Below are positions 42,764-52,582 of a stretch of 64,000 bases of DNA, piece by piece (the stretch's first letter is position 1; each line of letters opens with the position of its first letter). Origin of the DNA: Aliishimia ponticola (lineage in GTDB: Bacteria; Pseudomonadota; Alphaproteobacteria; Rhodobacterales; Rhodobacteraceae); the NCBI RefSeq assembly GCF_004803475.1, contig NZ_SRKY01000003.1, positions 599,260-663,259 of the forward strand, in the 5' to 3' direction. A program made the position numbers and the translations under genes. The notes beneath the pieces were generated by a model. It made no database searches, was not told the DNA's origin, and saw nothing but the letters and a program-made list of their open reading frames with translations.

Positions 42764-43681
42764 ATGACCACTAATCCCAAAAGCTCCCAAAATGTCGCTG
42801 TCATCGGCCTTGGTTCGATGGGGTATGGCATGGCCGCTTCGGCATTGCGTGGTGGGCACAACGTCTGGGGCGTCGATATCAATCCGGACCAGATCGCCAA
42901 GTTCAATGCTGAGGGGGGGCAAAAGAGTTCCCTTTCTGAGGCCGCAGACAAGCTCGATTCCATTGCGGTGGTGGTATTGAACGCGGCCCAAACCGAAAGC
43001 GTTCTGTTCGGAGAAGACGGCATCGTCGCGAAACTGAATCCCGGCGCGGTTGTGCTGGCTTGCGCGACCGTCCCTCCAGCCTTCGCCAAAAAAATGGCCG
43101 CAAGGTGCGGTGAACACGGCGTTCACTACCTCGATGCGCCGATTTCTGGTGGATCGATCAAAGCCGCCAGCGGTCAGCTTTCGATTATGGCGTCCGGCTC
43201 TGCGCAGGCATTCTCTTCCGCGCGCCCGCTGCTGGACAGTATCGCCGAAATGGTTTTCGAGCTTGGTGACGAAGTTGGGGCTGGCAGCGCGATGAAAGCA
43301 GTGAACCAGCTTTTGGCTGGCGTCCACATCGCCACCATGGCTGAGGCTCTGACCTTTGGCATGACTCAAGGCGTGGCTCCTGAGAAGTTTGTTGAAGTTA
43401 TCAGTAAATGCGCCGGAACCAGTTGGATGCTGGAGAACCGCGCGCCCCATATCGTGGCGGGGGACTACACGCCGCATAGTTCGGTCAACATCTGGCCCAA
43501 GGACCTTGGCATCGTGCTCGATATCGCAAAATCAGCACAGTTCAGCGCACCCATTACTGCAGCGGCGCTACAGCAATTTATTGCAGCTGCCGGGATGGGA
43601 CATGGGCAAGAAGACGACGCAGCCGTCGCTAAGGTTTATGCCCGCAACGCTGGATTGACCTTGCCAGGAGAGGACTCATGA
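42764..43681 (+). CDS. ltnD: L-threonate dehydrogenase, LtnD type
   Basis: The 305-residue enzyme is of the 3-hydroxyisobutyrate dehydrogenase family: N-terminal GLGSMGYGMAASALRGGH for NAD(P), substrate motif DAPISGGSIKAASGQLSIM, and the catalytic lysine in KAVNQLLAGVH. Next to OtnK, OtnC and OtnI this is the LtnD type that oxidises L-threonate at C2 to 2-oxo-tetronate. It overlaps the kinase gene by 4 nt. D-erythronate is less likely as the substrate, because the erythronate dehydrogenase (DenD) is of another family and is absent. Confidence 0.87.
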   Translation: MTTNPKSSQNVAVIGLGSMGYGMAASALRGGHNVWGVDINPDQIAKFNAEGGQKSSLSEAADKLDSIAVVVLNAAQTESVLFGEDGIVAKLNPGAVVLACATVPPAFAKKMAARCGEHGVHYLDAPISGGSIKAASGQLSIMASGSAQAFSSARPLLDSIAEMVFELGDEVGAGSAMKAVNQLLAGVHIATMAEALTFGMTQGVAPEKFVEVISKCAGTSWMLENRAPHIVAGDYTPHSSVNIWPKDLGIVLDIAKSAQFSAPITAAALQQFIAAAGMGHGQEDDAAVAKVYARNAGLTLPGEDS

Positions 43682-44949
43682 CCACCATCCTTGGCTGCAT
43701 CGCCGATGACTTTACGGGCGCAACCGATCTTGCGGGCTTGCTCGCACGAAGTGGCGTACGCGTCTCCCTGCGCATCGGTGTTCCCGATAGCTCGCCTTCT
43801 GAAACTGCCGCATTCGAAGTCATCGCACTAAAGTCTCGTACTGCACCAGTTGATGAGGCGGTCACCGAGACCCGAGCCGCGTTGAAGTGGTTGCAGGCAG
43901 CAGGGGCGCAGAGGTTCTTCTGGAAATACTGCTCCACCTTCGACTCGACAGCGGAAGGCAACATTGGCCCCGTCGCAGAGGCGCTGATGGCCGACCTTGG
44001 CACTGACCAGACGATCTATTGCCCGGCTTTCCCCGAAAATGGGCGCGCCATCTTTATGGGCAATCTGTTTGTCGGACAGCAGCCTTTGGCAGAAAGCCCG
44101 ATGAAGGATCACCCGCTGACCCCGATGCGTGACAGCAACCTGATGCGTCTTATACAGCCGCAGGTCACCCGCCCGGTCGGTCTGGCCGACCGGTTGACAG
44201 TGGCGCAAGGATCCGACGCCCTTCGAAATGAACTCGAGCAGCTGAAAGCCAAAGGCGTGGCGCATGTGGTCGTCGATGCCGTTGCCAATTCGGATCTGGA
44301 GATAATCGCCGAAGCCTGCCGTGATATGCCGCTGATGACGGGCGGAAGTGCCGTAGCAATGCCTCTTCCCGCCCTCTATTTGGCGGATGGCACCTTGTCG
44401 GCAGACGCCCCTAAGGCGCAGGCGCCGCAGCTTGGGGTGGCAACGATTGTGCTGTCCGGCAGTTGCTCCGCCATGACGAACAAACAGGTGGCCGACTACA
44501 CAAGCCGCGGCATTCCGGCGTTCCAGTTGGACCCGCTGGCTTTGGCCGAGAACGGCCCGCAAAAAGCGCTTGATTGGTTGTCCAAGCAAGACCTCGACAA
44601 GGCTCCGATCATCTATGCAACAGCCAACCCGCAAAGCGTTCGCGCAGCGCAGGAAAAACTGGGAGTGGCCGGTGCCGGAGAGATTGTAGAGGCTACCCTT
44701 TCAGCCTGTGCTGTTGCCGCACGAGATAAAGGGGCGCGCCGGGTCATCGTTGCGGGCGGTGAGACGTCGGGGGCAGTGACCAAGGCGCTTGGTGTGACCC
44801 AACTTGATATCGGAACGGAAATCGCACCGGGTGTCCCTTGGACCTATTGCCAGTCAGGCGGGCATCAGATTGCCCTGACCCTCAAGTCCGGCAATTTCGG
44901 GACAGAAACCTTCTTTACCGACGCCCAAGAAAAGCTAAACGCAGTATGA
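43678..44949 (+). CDS. otnK: 3-oxo-tetronate 4-kinase OtnK
   Basis: The 423-residue DUF1537-family kinase has the N-terminal IADDFTGATDLAGLLARSG motif and the C-terminal ATP-binding region with VAGGETSGAVTKALGV. It phosphorylates 3-oxo-tetronate at C4. Other motifs such as FWKYCSTFDSTAEGNIG and the PAFPENGR stretch also match. It overlaps ltnD and otnC by 4 nt each, so all three are translationally coupled. Confidence 0.92.
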   Translation: MTTILGCIADDFTGATDLAGLLARSGVRVSLRIGVPDSSPSETAAFEVIALKSRTAPVDEAVTETRAALKWLQAAGAQRFFWKYCSTFDSTAEGNIGPVAEALMADLGTDQTIYCPAFPENGRAIFMGNLFVGQQPLAESPMKDHPLTPMRDSNLMRLIQPQVTRPVGLADRLTVAQGSDALRNELEQLKAKGVAHVVVDAVANSDLEIIAEACRDMPLMTGGSAVAMPLPALYLADGTLSADAPKAQAPQLGVATIVLSGSCSAMTNKQVADYTSRGIPAFQLDPLALAENGPQKALDWLSKQDLDKAPIIYATANPQSVRAAQEKLGVAGAGEIVEATLSACAVAARDKGARRVIVAGGETSGAVTKALGVTQLDIGTEIAPGVPWTYCQSGGHQIALTLKSGNFGTETFFTDAQEKLNAV

Positions 44950-45596
44950 CAGGCGAAGCAAAACTGCGCGAGCAAATCTGCGTGCTGGCCAAATCGATGT
45001 TTGATCGCGGGCTAACCGGTGGCAGCACCGGCAACATCTCTGCCCAGACCGACGATGGCGGACTGTTGGTGTCTCCTACGGGGACAAGTTTTGGCAGGCT
45101 TGATCCGGGCAGACTCAGCCGCTTTGATGCATCCGGCACACATATCGACGGCGACAAGCCGACGAAGGAAATGCCGCTCCATACGGCATTCTACGAGACA
45201 CGCAGCACGGCAGGCGCGGTGGTGCATCTGCATTCCTGTCACTCGGTCGCGCTGTCGCTGATGCCGGACGCCGACGAAGATAACTTTCTGCCACCGCTGA
45301 CTCCTTACGGAATCATGAAGCTGGGGAAGGTCAAGTTGCTGCCGTTCTTCTTGCCCGGGGATCCGGCAATGGGGGAGGCTGTGCGTGGGCTTGCCGGTAA
45401 GCGTAGTGCGGTCATGCTGGCCAATCACGGGCCGGTTGTTGCAGGCAAAGATATCGAAGCCGCCTGCAACGCCATCGAAGAGCTCGAAGACACCGCGCGA
45501 CTGGCCATGCTCACGCGTGGCATGAACCCGCGGATGCTTACGGGGGCTCAACAGCAGGCCTTGATTACAAAATTTGATGTGGAGTGGGACCAATGA
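44946..45596 (+). CDS. otnC: 3-oxo-tetronate 4-phosphate decarboxylase OtnC
   Basis: The 216-residue class II aldolase-family protein has GLTGGSTGNISAQ, LVSPTGTSFGRL and the zinc-site histidines in VVHLHSCHSVALS with a further histidine in LANHGPVV. In this gene context it decarboxylates 3-oxo-tetronate 4-phosphate to dihydroxyacetone phosphate and CO2. The start at 44946 overlaps the otnK stop codon as ATGA. Confidence 0.9.
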   Translation: MTGEAKLREQICVLAKSMFDRGLTGGSTGNISAQTDDGGLLVSPTGTSFGRLDPGRLSRFDASGTHIDGDKPTKEMPLHTAFYETRSTAGAVVHLHSCHSVALSLMPDADEDNFLPPLTPYGIMKLGKVKLLPFFLPGDPAMGEAVRGLAGKRSAVMLANHGPVVAGKDIEAACNAIEELEDTARLAMLTRGMNPRMLTGAQQQALITKFDVEWDQ

Positions 45597-46351
45597 GTTT
45601 TTCTGCGAACCTGGGGTTTCTGTGGGCGGACCGGCCTTTGCCCGAGGCGATCCGTGCGGCCAAAGCCGCAGGATTTGACGCCGTGGAGTGTCATTGGCCC
45701 TATGACGTGCCCACCGAGGCTGTAACAGCGGCCTTGCAAGAAACCGGCCTGCGCATGTTGGGGCTCAACACCCGGCGCGGGGATGTAGCGGGCGGCGAGA
45801 ACGGATTGTCCGCGTTGCCCGGGCGCGAGGAAGACGCACGCGCCGCCATTGATGAGGCGATTGCCTATGCGGTCACGATCAACACGCCCAATATTCATGT
45901 CATGGCCGGGTTTACGGAGGGCCGCGATGCCCATGAAACCTTCGTCGAAAACCTGCGCTACGCTTGCGAAAAGGCGGCCCCCTACGGGATCACGATCCTG
46001 ATCGAGCCGTTGAATAGATATGACGCGCCGGGCTATTTCCTGACCACGACCGATCAAGCGCTGGCCGTGATCGCCGACGTCGGGGCCTCGAACCTGAAAC
46101 TCATGTTTGATTGCTACCACGTGCAGCTGATGGAGGGTGACCTGACCCACCGGATCGAAGCGCTCCTGCCCTCAATTGGTCATATCCAGTTCGCCTCTGT
46201 CCCCGATCGGGGGGCCCCGGACCACGGTGAGGTCAACTATACCCACATTTTCAGCATCATCGCACGGCTGGGATATGACGCGCCCCTGGGAGCCGAATAC
46301 AAGCCCGGCGGTGATACGGATGCGACGCTGAGCTGGATGAACGACGCCTGA
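45593..46351 (+). CDS. otnI: 2-oxo-tetronate isomerase OtnI
   Basis: The 252-residue TIM-barrel protein belongs to the hydroxypyruvate isomerase family: ANLGFLWADRPL, GFDAVECHWPYD, catalytic Glu in ILIEPLNRYDAPGYFL and KLMFDCYHVQLMEGD, and a final GAEYKPGGDT with the second catalytic glutamate. It interconverts 2-oxo- and 3-oxo-tetronate, linking LtnD to OtnK. It starts at 45593 in a 4-nt overlap with otnC. Confidence 0.9.
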   Translation: MSFSANLGFLWADRPLPEAIRAAKAAGFDAVECHWPYDVPTEAVTAALQETGLRMLGLNTRRGDVAGGENGLSALPGREEDARAAIDEAIAYAVTINTPNIHVMAGFTEGRDAHETFVENLRYACEKAAPYGITILIEPLNRYDAPGYFLTTTDQALAVIADVGASNLKLMFDCYHVQLMEGDLTHRIEALLPSIGHIQFASVPDRGAPDHGEVNYTHIFSIIARLGYDAPLGAEYKPGGDTDATLSWMNDA

Positions 46352-46395
46352 CACTTGGGCGTCTGTGTCGCCCCTTCAAAGAAAAGGCCTGTGCC

Positions 46396-47403
46396 ATGAG
46401 CGCTGATCAAATCACCTTTCGCGAATTTCTGTTGTCCCAACGAAGTCAGCACAAACTGGACAAGGATCTGATCTTCCTTATGGAAGACATTGCGACTTCT
46501 TGTCGGATCATCTCTCACCAAATTCGCGGCGGAGCGTTCGCTGGCAGGCTGGGAGCTACGACGTCGACCAATGTTCAGGGGGAGACGCAAAAGCAGCTCG
46601 ATGTGATCGCCAACGATGTCTTTGTCCGACACTGTTCGAATTGCGGGCGCGTTGCTGCGCTGGTTTCGGAAGAGGTCGACGAGGTTTATTGGCTGAAAGA
46701 CAAGCCTGAAGCCGGGGATTACCTCGTCTATTTCGACCCGCTTGATGGGTCTTCAAACCTCGACGTGAACCTTTCCGTCGGATCCATCTTCTCGATCTCG
46801 CAATTGCCCACAGCTATTGATGCCACTGACGACCGGTCCGTGCTGCGCGTGGGCGCTGAGCAGATCAGTGCCGGTTATTCGGTCTATGGCCCTTCGACCG
46901 CTCTCGTCATCACGACCGGCAATGGCGTGCATGGTTTTACGCATCAACAGGGCACCGGTGAATTCCGCTTGACCTTCCCCGATATGACGATCCTCGAGGC
47001 CACGAGCGAATTTGCAATCAATGCCTCTCGTTACACACTCTGGGATCAACCGGTGAAGCGCTATTTTGACGAATGCATCCGAGGCAAAGACGGCCCACGT
47101 GAAAAGACCTTCAACATGCGCTGGACTGCTTCGATGGTTGCTGAAGTCCACCGGATCCTGATCCGTGGTGGCGTGTTCCTCTATCCGCGTGACGCGGGCA
47201 ATAATGCGGACGGCGGCAAGCTACGCTTGATGTATGAAGCCAATCCGATGGCGTTGATTGTCGAACAGGCAGGTGGTTTCGCGTCTACGGGAATCGAACG
47301 CATTCTGGATGTGCAACCCAACTCGCACCATCAACGTGTTCCCGTGATCCTCGGCTCGAAAGAGGAAGTCGCCGTTCTGGAGCGATATCACCGCGAGAGC
47401 TAA
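46396..47403 (+). CDS. fbp: Fructose-1,6-bisphosphatase class 1
   Basis: The 335-residue enzyme has the metal-binding site DPLDGSSNLDVNLSVGSIF, the EEVDE acidic patch, and the substrate region GGVFLYPRDAGNNADGGKLRLMYEANPMA. It hydrolyses fructose 1,6-bisphosphate to fructose 6-phosphate in gluconeogenesis or the Calvin cycle. It lies 44 nt after otnI and 65 nt before the aldolase gene, so it appears to be part of the threonate operon. No Calvin-cycle genes such as rbcL or prk are nearby. Confidence 0.94.
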   Translation: MSADQITFREFLLSQRSQHKLDKDLIFLMEDIATSCRIISHQIRGGAFAGRLGATTSTNVQGETQKQLDVIANDVFVRHCSNCGRVAALVSEEVDEVYWLKDKPEAGDYLVYFDPLDGSSNLDVNLSVGSIFSISQLPTAIDATDDRSVLRVGAEQISAGYSVYGPSTALVITTGNGVHGFTHQQGTGEFRLTFPDMTILEATSEFAINASRYTLWDQPVKRYFDECIRGKDGPREKTFNMRWTASMVAEVHRILIRGGVFLYPRDAGNNADGGKLRLMYEANPMALIVEQAGGFASTGIERILDVQPNSHHQRVPVILGSKEEVAVLERYHRES

Positions 47404-47468
47404 ACACAGTCCCCTGAGCCGCTATCTTCAATTTTCCTGGTGCGTTGCGCCACAATGGAGCGCTTGAA

Positions 47469-48536
47469 ATGCCACTGATTTCCCTTCGCCAACTTCTTGA
47501 TCACGCCGCCGAGCATGACTACGGCCTCCCGGCGTTTAACGTCAATAATATGGAACAGATGCTAGCCATCATGAAAGCGGCCGACAAAGCGAACAGCCCG
47601 GTCATCATGCAGGCCAGCCGTGGGGCGCGGGCATTCGCCAACGACATCGTTCTCGCACACCTTATTCGTGCTGCGATTGAGATGTATCCGCATTTACCGA
47701 TCTGCATGCACCAAGACCATGGAAATTCTCCGCAAACTTGCCTTTCGGCACTTGTGAACGGCTTTTCCTCGGTCATGATGGACGGGTCGTTGAGTGAGGA
47801 TGGCACCACGCCTTCGGACTTCGAATACAACGCGAACGTTACAGCAAAGGTCAGCGAAATGGCCCACCTTGTCGGTGCTTCGGTAGAGGGCGAAATCGGG
47901 CATCTCGGCTCTCTGGAAACCGGCAAGGGTGAGGCCGAAGACGGTCATGGATTTGATGGGGAATTGAGTCGGGACCAGCTCGTGACGGATGCAGATGAGG
48001 CTGCGGAATTTGTTCGGCGCACCGAGGTCGACGCCCTCGCCGTCGCTATCGGAACCAGCCACGGAGCCTACAAGTTCACTCGCAAACCGGATGGCGATAT
48101 CCTCGCCATGGACGCGCTCAAGTCGATCCACGCCAAACTGCCGGACACGCACCTTGTAATGCACGGCTCCTCCTCTATTCCGCAAGAACTGCAGGACATC
48201 ATCAACGAACATGGGGGTGCCATCGCCCCAACCTGGGGCGTGCCCTTGGAAGAGATAGAACTGGGCATCAAGTATGGGGTGCGCAAGGTGAACATCGACA
48301 CCGACCTGCGCATGGCCCTCACCGGTGCGATCCGTAAGGTGTTTGCCGAGGACAAGGGGCAATTCGATCCCCGCAAATATTTAGCACCGGGTGTGGACGC
48401 TATGTCGGCGGTCTGTTTCGACCGGTTTGAGCGGTTTGGTTGCGCCGGAATGGCGTCAAAAATCTCGTCCATTCCGCTCTCGGACATGGCCCAACGATAC
48501 CAATCCGGAAGCATGAAACCCTCTTTAGGTCGCTGA
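47469..48536 (+). CDS. fba: Class II fructose-bisphosphate aldolase, CbbA type
   Basis: The 355-residue enzyme starts [19 protein letters not shown] and has the zinc ligands in [19 protein letters not shown] and LVMHGSSS, followed by [14 protein letters not shown]. It is the Calvin-cycle subtype (CbbA). It condenses dihydroxyacetone phosphate with glyceraldehyde 3-phosphate. As last gene of the operon it would take the DHAP made by OtnC to fructose 1,6-bisphosphate for Fbp. Confidence 0.94.
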   Translation: MPLISLRQLLDHAAEHDYGLPAFNVNNMEQMLAIMKAADKANSPVIMQASRGARAFANDIVLAHLIRAAIEMYPHLPICMHQDHGNSPQTCLSALVNGFSSVMMDGSLSEDGTTPSDFEYNANVTAKVSEMAHLVGASVEGEIGHLGSLETGKGEAEDGHGFDGELSRDQLVTDADEAAEFVRRTEVDALAVAIGTSHGAYKFTRKPDGDILAMDALKSIHAKLPDTHLVMHGSSSIPQELQDIINEHGGAIAPTWGVPLEEIELGIKYGVRKVNIDTDLRMALTGAIRKVFAEDKGQFDPRKYLAPGVDAMSAVCFDRFERFGCAGMASKISSIPLSDMAQRYQSGSMKPSLGR

Positions 48537-48967
48537 GACCTCACCCTTTTGTTTTGATCTCCATTGCCTGTTTCTGGCGCGCAGCTACTGCAGGCACGCG
48601 ACGAGACCATATAGTGCCGCCTTTTTTGTATCAGGGTATCCACTCCGTCTGCTTACAACTAATTCGGTATTGTAGGCTGTTTTCGCAGTGAGTTTCGGTT
48701 GTCCGCCCTATTTCTAAGTACTTTAGCCGCTGCAGCGATGACCAAGCAGGCGCGACGAACGGCAGATTGGTACGCGATTTGATCTTGGTCGTTTGATATT
48801 TACTGCGCCAAGCACGAACAACCGGTGTCCCCGCCGCTTCGCAGCAGAGGGATTTTTGCACGTGCGGAACCTTTCATGCCGCGATCGCATGCCGCAAGAT
48901 GTCCATAGGTCTGGTATGGGCTCAGAATGATCTTGCGCCGCATAAAGGATGGACAACCGCTTCGAAA
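48537..48967. other. Gene-free stretch between operon end and small integrase
   Basis: This region has lower GC and no frame with a ribosome binding site. The short open frames on both strands look random. It separates the threonate operon from the second integrase and may contain decayed mobile DNA. Confidence 0.45.
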
Positions 48968-48992
48968 TGGCGAACGGCGGAACCGTTCGCCA
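48968..48992 (-). terminator. Hairpin downstream of small integrase
   Basis: TGGCGAACGG pairs perfectly with CCGTTCGCCA across a 5-nt loop, 8 nt after the integrase stop codon. Only three Us follow on the minus strand, so it is a weak terminator candidate. Confidence 0.45.
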
Positions 48993-48999
48993 GGGTTTG

Positions 49000-49632
49000 T
49001 TAGATGTCGATGCGCTCGGCTATGCTCAAAGCATCTTCCAGTTCGACTCCAAGGTAACGCACCGTGCTGTCGACTTTGGTGTGACCAAGGAGCAGTTGCA
49101 CCGCGCGAAGGTTGCCAGTCTTGCGATAGATCTCGGCAGCCTTTGTTCGGCGAAGCGAGTGTGTACCGTATCCACTCGGCTCCAAACCAATCGCCTTCAC
49201 CCAGTCGCGGACAAGGCGACCGTACTGGCGCGTTGAGATATGTGGTCTGTCGTGAAACCGGCTCGGGAACATGAACGGGCAAGCAAGCATCTCCGGAGAA
49301 CTGACCCAGTTCAGAACGGTTTCTCGGGTGTTTTCCGACAGTTCAAATTGAACAGGCCGCTTGGTTTTGCTCTGGATTACTGAGACACGTTCCCGGACGC
49401 GATCGTCTTTGACAAGATCAGTCACGGTTAGGCTGACCAGATCGCAGCCTCGAAGTTTGCTGTCGATAGCGACGTTGAACAAAGCCAGGTCGCGCAGGTT
49501 GCCTGCAAGTTCGAGCCGTGCACGGATCGCCCAAACTTGTTTTGGCAGCAATGGACGTTTCTGCCCGATAATCCGCCCTTTGTTCCAAGCCTTGCGTTTT
49601 GGGGTGACGGCGGGAAGTTGGACTCGTGGCAT
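49000..49632 (-). CDS. Small tyrosine recombinase/integrase
   Basis: The 210-residue protein is the short-integrase type known from many proteobacteria: N-terminal VTPKRKAWNKGRIIGQKRPLLPKQVWAIR and then the full catalytic set, Arg in AIDSKLRGCDLVSL, the HSLRRTKAAEI box, the histidine in LLGHTKVDSTV, and Tyr in RYLGVE. It lacks the usual core-binding domain. GGAGGGCAAATC precedes the ATG at 49632. Such genes spread as single mobile units and on plasmids. All catalytic residues are intact. Confidence 0.88.
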   Translation of the reverse strand: MPRVQLPAVTPKRKAWNKGRIIGQKRPLLPKQVWAIRARLELAGNLRDLALFNVAIDSKLRGCDLVSLTVTDLVKDDRVRERVSVIQSKTKRPVQFELSENTRETVLNWVSSPEMLACPFMFPSRFHDRPHISTRQYGRLVRDWVKAIGLEPSGYGTHSLRRTKAAEIYRKTGNLRAVQLLLGHTKVDSTVRYLGVELEDALSIAERIDI

Positions 49633-49890
49633 GATTTGCCCTCCGATCCTCCCTCCAAGCCCAATCATCAGCACCGCGCTGACCGGGTGAGTGTACTAGC
49701 AGAGCTGAAGGCTCGTTTTGGAAAGCCAAACAAACGGACATCTTCTGCGCGCGCATTCGGCCGCTTGGAGCCCAGAGTGTCGAATGCTGCGTAGCGCCGA
49801 GATGTCATCCCCGATGGAAAGCGGACGTTTTCTGCGGTGGCGAGATCACCATACAACCGACTACGATCTGTCGCTCCGTAAGTCTCGCGG

Positions 49891-51270
49891 CTACACGGTG
49901 CCGGCCAGCTCTGTCCACAGATCGGCATAAATCCTGAGCGAGTCCAAAGGCAAAGTTGTCTCAAATTGGTCAAGTTTAGGAGGAAACGCATCACCGCCGA
50001 GCAACATGGCTGCACCGATGCTCGTTCCTGTAACGGCTGCATTCGTTAGAACCGGGCGTGCCGTAACGGAATGCAGCATGGCGAGAAACTCGGGGTTTCT
50101 TGCGAACGGCCCTTCCACGATCGTGGGGCCAGCCCCACCGACGAGTTTCAGACAAGTGCCTGTCATCAAGGCAAGATAGAACGAAAGCGCGGCCGACCGT
50201 TGGCCCGTACCGACCTCTGGTTCATCGCCGCGCCATTGCATCTGGCTCCCCTGAAACGGGCCCGAACCAGTTTCGACGGATGGCAATAGCATGCGAGGTC
50301 CGTCCAACACTGCCGACACGTCTTGCTTCGTTGGTTCGACCCGTTGGCCCTGTTGGATCACTTCGAACTCACGTCCACCCATGAAGCGCGCGCTGGCCAC
50401 AGCTTGTTCGTACGCGTTGACGTTGACGAGGGTATCGCGGGCCGGGTCGAGTGTGACCGCACCACCCGTTTTCATTGACATGACGATCACCCACGTTCCA
50501 GTTGAGACCACTGAGACTGGCCCGTCCTGCGACACAACGTGCGGATAGAGCGACGCGTTGGAGTCGTGGATGCCGACGCAAACTGACGTATCGGGCGCAA
50601 GACCGGTGGCCTTTGCTATCTTTGGCGAAATCGGTCCCAAGATGTCGCTTGGGCGGCGAACGGGTGCAATCTTGTCGCGAATGCCGAGCTTCTGCGGTAG
50701 ATCAGAGAACGCCCCGTCGTAGGGGTTCCACAAGTCAGTATGGCAGCCGATGGATGTTACATCCGTCGCGGTCACGCCTGTCAGGCGGTGCCCCCAGTAT
50801 TGCGGGTAGGTCACGATTTGCGCGGTGCGGCCTTTGAGGGTCGGATCGCTTGTAAAAAGCCAGTGCAGCTGTGCGCCAATGTTCAGACCGCCCGCGAGTT
50901 TGGGCGATCCGGTTTTTGAAAAATCGGGTTTGATCGCATCGTAGGCATTAACGGTCTCGGCGGGATAGGTGTGTTCGTAGTCAAGGATGGGCGCAGCGAG
51001 GGCGCCATTCGAGTCTAGCAGCGCTGCACACGCACCGTGGGTTGTTACGGAAATTGCGTCGACACGGTGATCTCGATGGAACGTCGCCAATGCATCCAGA
51101 AGAAACGCCCAGTGCCCATCGACATCATAATGTGGATATGGAGGGGCGGATCTTACGATGTTCGGGCGTGTGACGACGGCCATTTCTGTCAGGGTCGACA
51201 AATCGACCAGCGCGAGTTTTGCGTTGGTCTTGCCGATGTCGATGACTGCAATGTGGCGCGGCGCGGTCAT
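49891..51270 (-). CDS. rhaK: Rhamnulose kinase, FGGY family, RhaK type
   Basis: The 459-residue FGGY kinase has the N-terminal phosphate motif [16 protein letters not shown], the [13 protein letters not shown] and [11 protein letters not shown] segments of ribulokinase/rhamnulokinase-like proteins, and a C-terminal adenosine motif [17 protein letters not shown]. It is the last gene of the rha operon, overlapping rhaU by 4 nt. Its place and family match the rhizobial RhaK, required both for kinase activity and for rhamnose uptake. It is followed by about 250 bp without genes. Confidence 0.85.
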   Translation of the reverse strand: MTAPRHIAVIDIGKTNAKLALVDLSTLTEMAVVTRPNIVRSAPPYPHYDVDGHWAFLLDALATFHRDHRVDAISVTTHGACAALLDSNGALAAPILDYEHTYPAETVNAYDAIKPDFSKTGSPKLAGGLNIGAQLHWLFTSDPTLKGRTAQIVTYPQYWGHRLTGVTATDVTSIGCHTDLWNPYDGAFSDLPQKLGIRDKIAPVRRPSDILGPISPKIAKATGLAPDTSVCVGIHDSNASLYPHVVSQDGPVSVVSTGTWVIVMSMKTGGAVTLDPARDTLVNVNAYEQAVASARFMGGREFEVIQQGQRVEPTKQDVSAVLDGPRMLLPSVETGSGPFQGSQMQWRGDEPEVGTGQRSAALSFYLALMTGTCLKLVGGAGPTIVEGPFARNPEFLAMLHSVTARPVLTNAAVTGTSIGAAMLLGGDAFPPKLDQFETTLPLDSLRIYADLWTELAGTV

Positions 51271-51584
51271 GGCATATGAAACAGCGGCGTGAGGGGAACA
51301 GCGACGGGCGAGTTATCCTCGTTCGTTTCCATGATGTCCCCCATATGGATCCACCATTTCTGCATGACAGGATTGTCTGGCAAGGCCTCCATCCCGTGAT
51401 TTTCCGTTCGCGTAAGAACGCCAATGAGGTGACCCGTCTCCTCGTCCAGATGAATCGAATAGTCGCTAACGCCGGCGTTGTGCAACAAGTCGACCAAACC
51501 GGGCCAGATGGCGTCGTGACGTCGTTTGTACTCTTCGGCCATTCCGTCGTTTAGCCGCATTCGAAAGACGTAACGCTCGCTCAT
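51267..51584 (-). CDS. rhaU: L-rhamnose mutarotase RhaU (RhaM)
   Basis: The 105-residue protein follows the RhaM/RhaU pattern: [31 protein letters not shown], with the catalytic histidine in that motif, then [22 protein letters not shown] and [23 protein letters not shown]. It interconverts alpha and beta L-rhamnose. It overlaps rhaQ and rhaK by 4 nt on both sides. Confidence 0.94.
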   Translation of the reverse strand: MSERYVFRMRLNDGMAEEYKRRHDAIWPGLVDLLHNAGVSDYSIHLDEETGHLIGVLTRTENHGMEALPDNPVMQKWWIHMGDIMETNEDNSPVAVPLTPLFHMP

Positions 51585-52582
51585 GACTTGCGCCGCGCAG
51601 AAGCCATCGCCCAGAGGCGCGGCAGGGCAATCACCCCGATCAACAGCAGGCCAATGAAAATCGACATCACGATGCCGGGCACGTTCAACAGACCGAGACC
51701 AAAGGTGACCAAGCCCATCACGAAAGCCGCTATCACCACCCCGGGGATGGTGCCGGACCCGCCAAGGATATTGACGCCGCCAAGGACAACCATTGTCACC
51801 ACCTCAAGCTCCATTCCTGTCGCGATGCTGGGTCGCGTCGATCCAAGACGCGATGTCAGGCATATTGCGGCGATGCCGGACATCAGGCCGGTCAAGAGGA
51901 ACAGGACGAACTTGACGCGCTGCACACGAATGCCGCTAAACAATGCCCCCGTCGGGTTGTTGCCGATAGCATAGACAGCGCGGCCAAAGTTGGTCTTGTG
52001 CAGCAGGACACCGTAGATGATCGCAATGATCACGAAGAGCAGCATCTCAACTGTGAAGACCCAATAGATATAGCCCTGCCCGAACCACGAGAAGCTGGAT
52101 GGATAACCCCGGAATGCATCGTCCCCAAGGATGATAAAGCTGATGCCGCGGAACAGGCTCATGGTGCCGATGGTCACCACAATCGACGGTAGGCCCAGCA
52201 CCGTGACGAAGAACCCGTTGAAGGCACCGCAGAGCACACCAACCGTCAGGCCGATGATAACGAGCTCCGGCGTGCCAGCCCCGTATTGCAGGGCCAGACC
52301 CATCGCCGTGCTGGCCAGCGCGATGATGGAGGCGACGGACAAGTCAATTTCACCCGAGATGATCAGCAGCGCCATGGCAAAGGCGATCATCGCTTTTTCG
52401 GTGAAATTGAATGTCGCATCGCTGAGGTTCCATGCGCTCAGGAAATAGGGGGAAGCAAAGCTGTTGATCACGAAGATCGCGATGGCCACGGCCAACAACA
52501 AGGCCTCCCAGCTTTTGAAGATACGTGCAGCGCGGCTGTTCAGGCGGTCGGGGACATGGCGGGTTTGGGTTGCGTCCGTCAT
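51581..52582 (-). CDS. rhaQ: Rhamnose ABC transporter permease RhaQ
   Basis: The 333-residue inner-membrane permease of the BPD_transp_2 (ribose-type) family has eight to ten helices and the conserved [19 protein letters not shown] segment and [19 protein letters not shown] loop. It pairs with RhaP to form the channel. It overlaps rhaP and rhaU by 4 nt. I named P and Q by rhizobial gene order. Confidence 0.88.
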   Translation of the reverse strand: MTDATQTRHVPDRLNSRAARIFKSWEALLLAVAIAIFVINSFASPYFLSAWNLSDATFNFTEKAMIAFAMALLIISGEIDLSVASIIALASTAMGLALQYGAGTPELVIIGLTVGVLCGAFNGFFVTVLGLPSIVVTIGTMSLFRGISFIILGDDAFRGYPSSFSWFGQGYIYWVFTVEMLLFVIIAIIYGVLLHKTNFGRAVYAIGNNPTGALFSGIRVQRVKFVLFLLTGLMSGIAAICLTSRLGSTRPSIATGMELEVVTMVVLGGVNILGGSGTIPGVVIAAFVMGLVTFGLGLLNVPGIVMSIFIGLLLIGVIALPRLWAMASARRKS

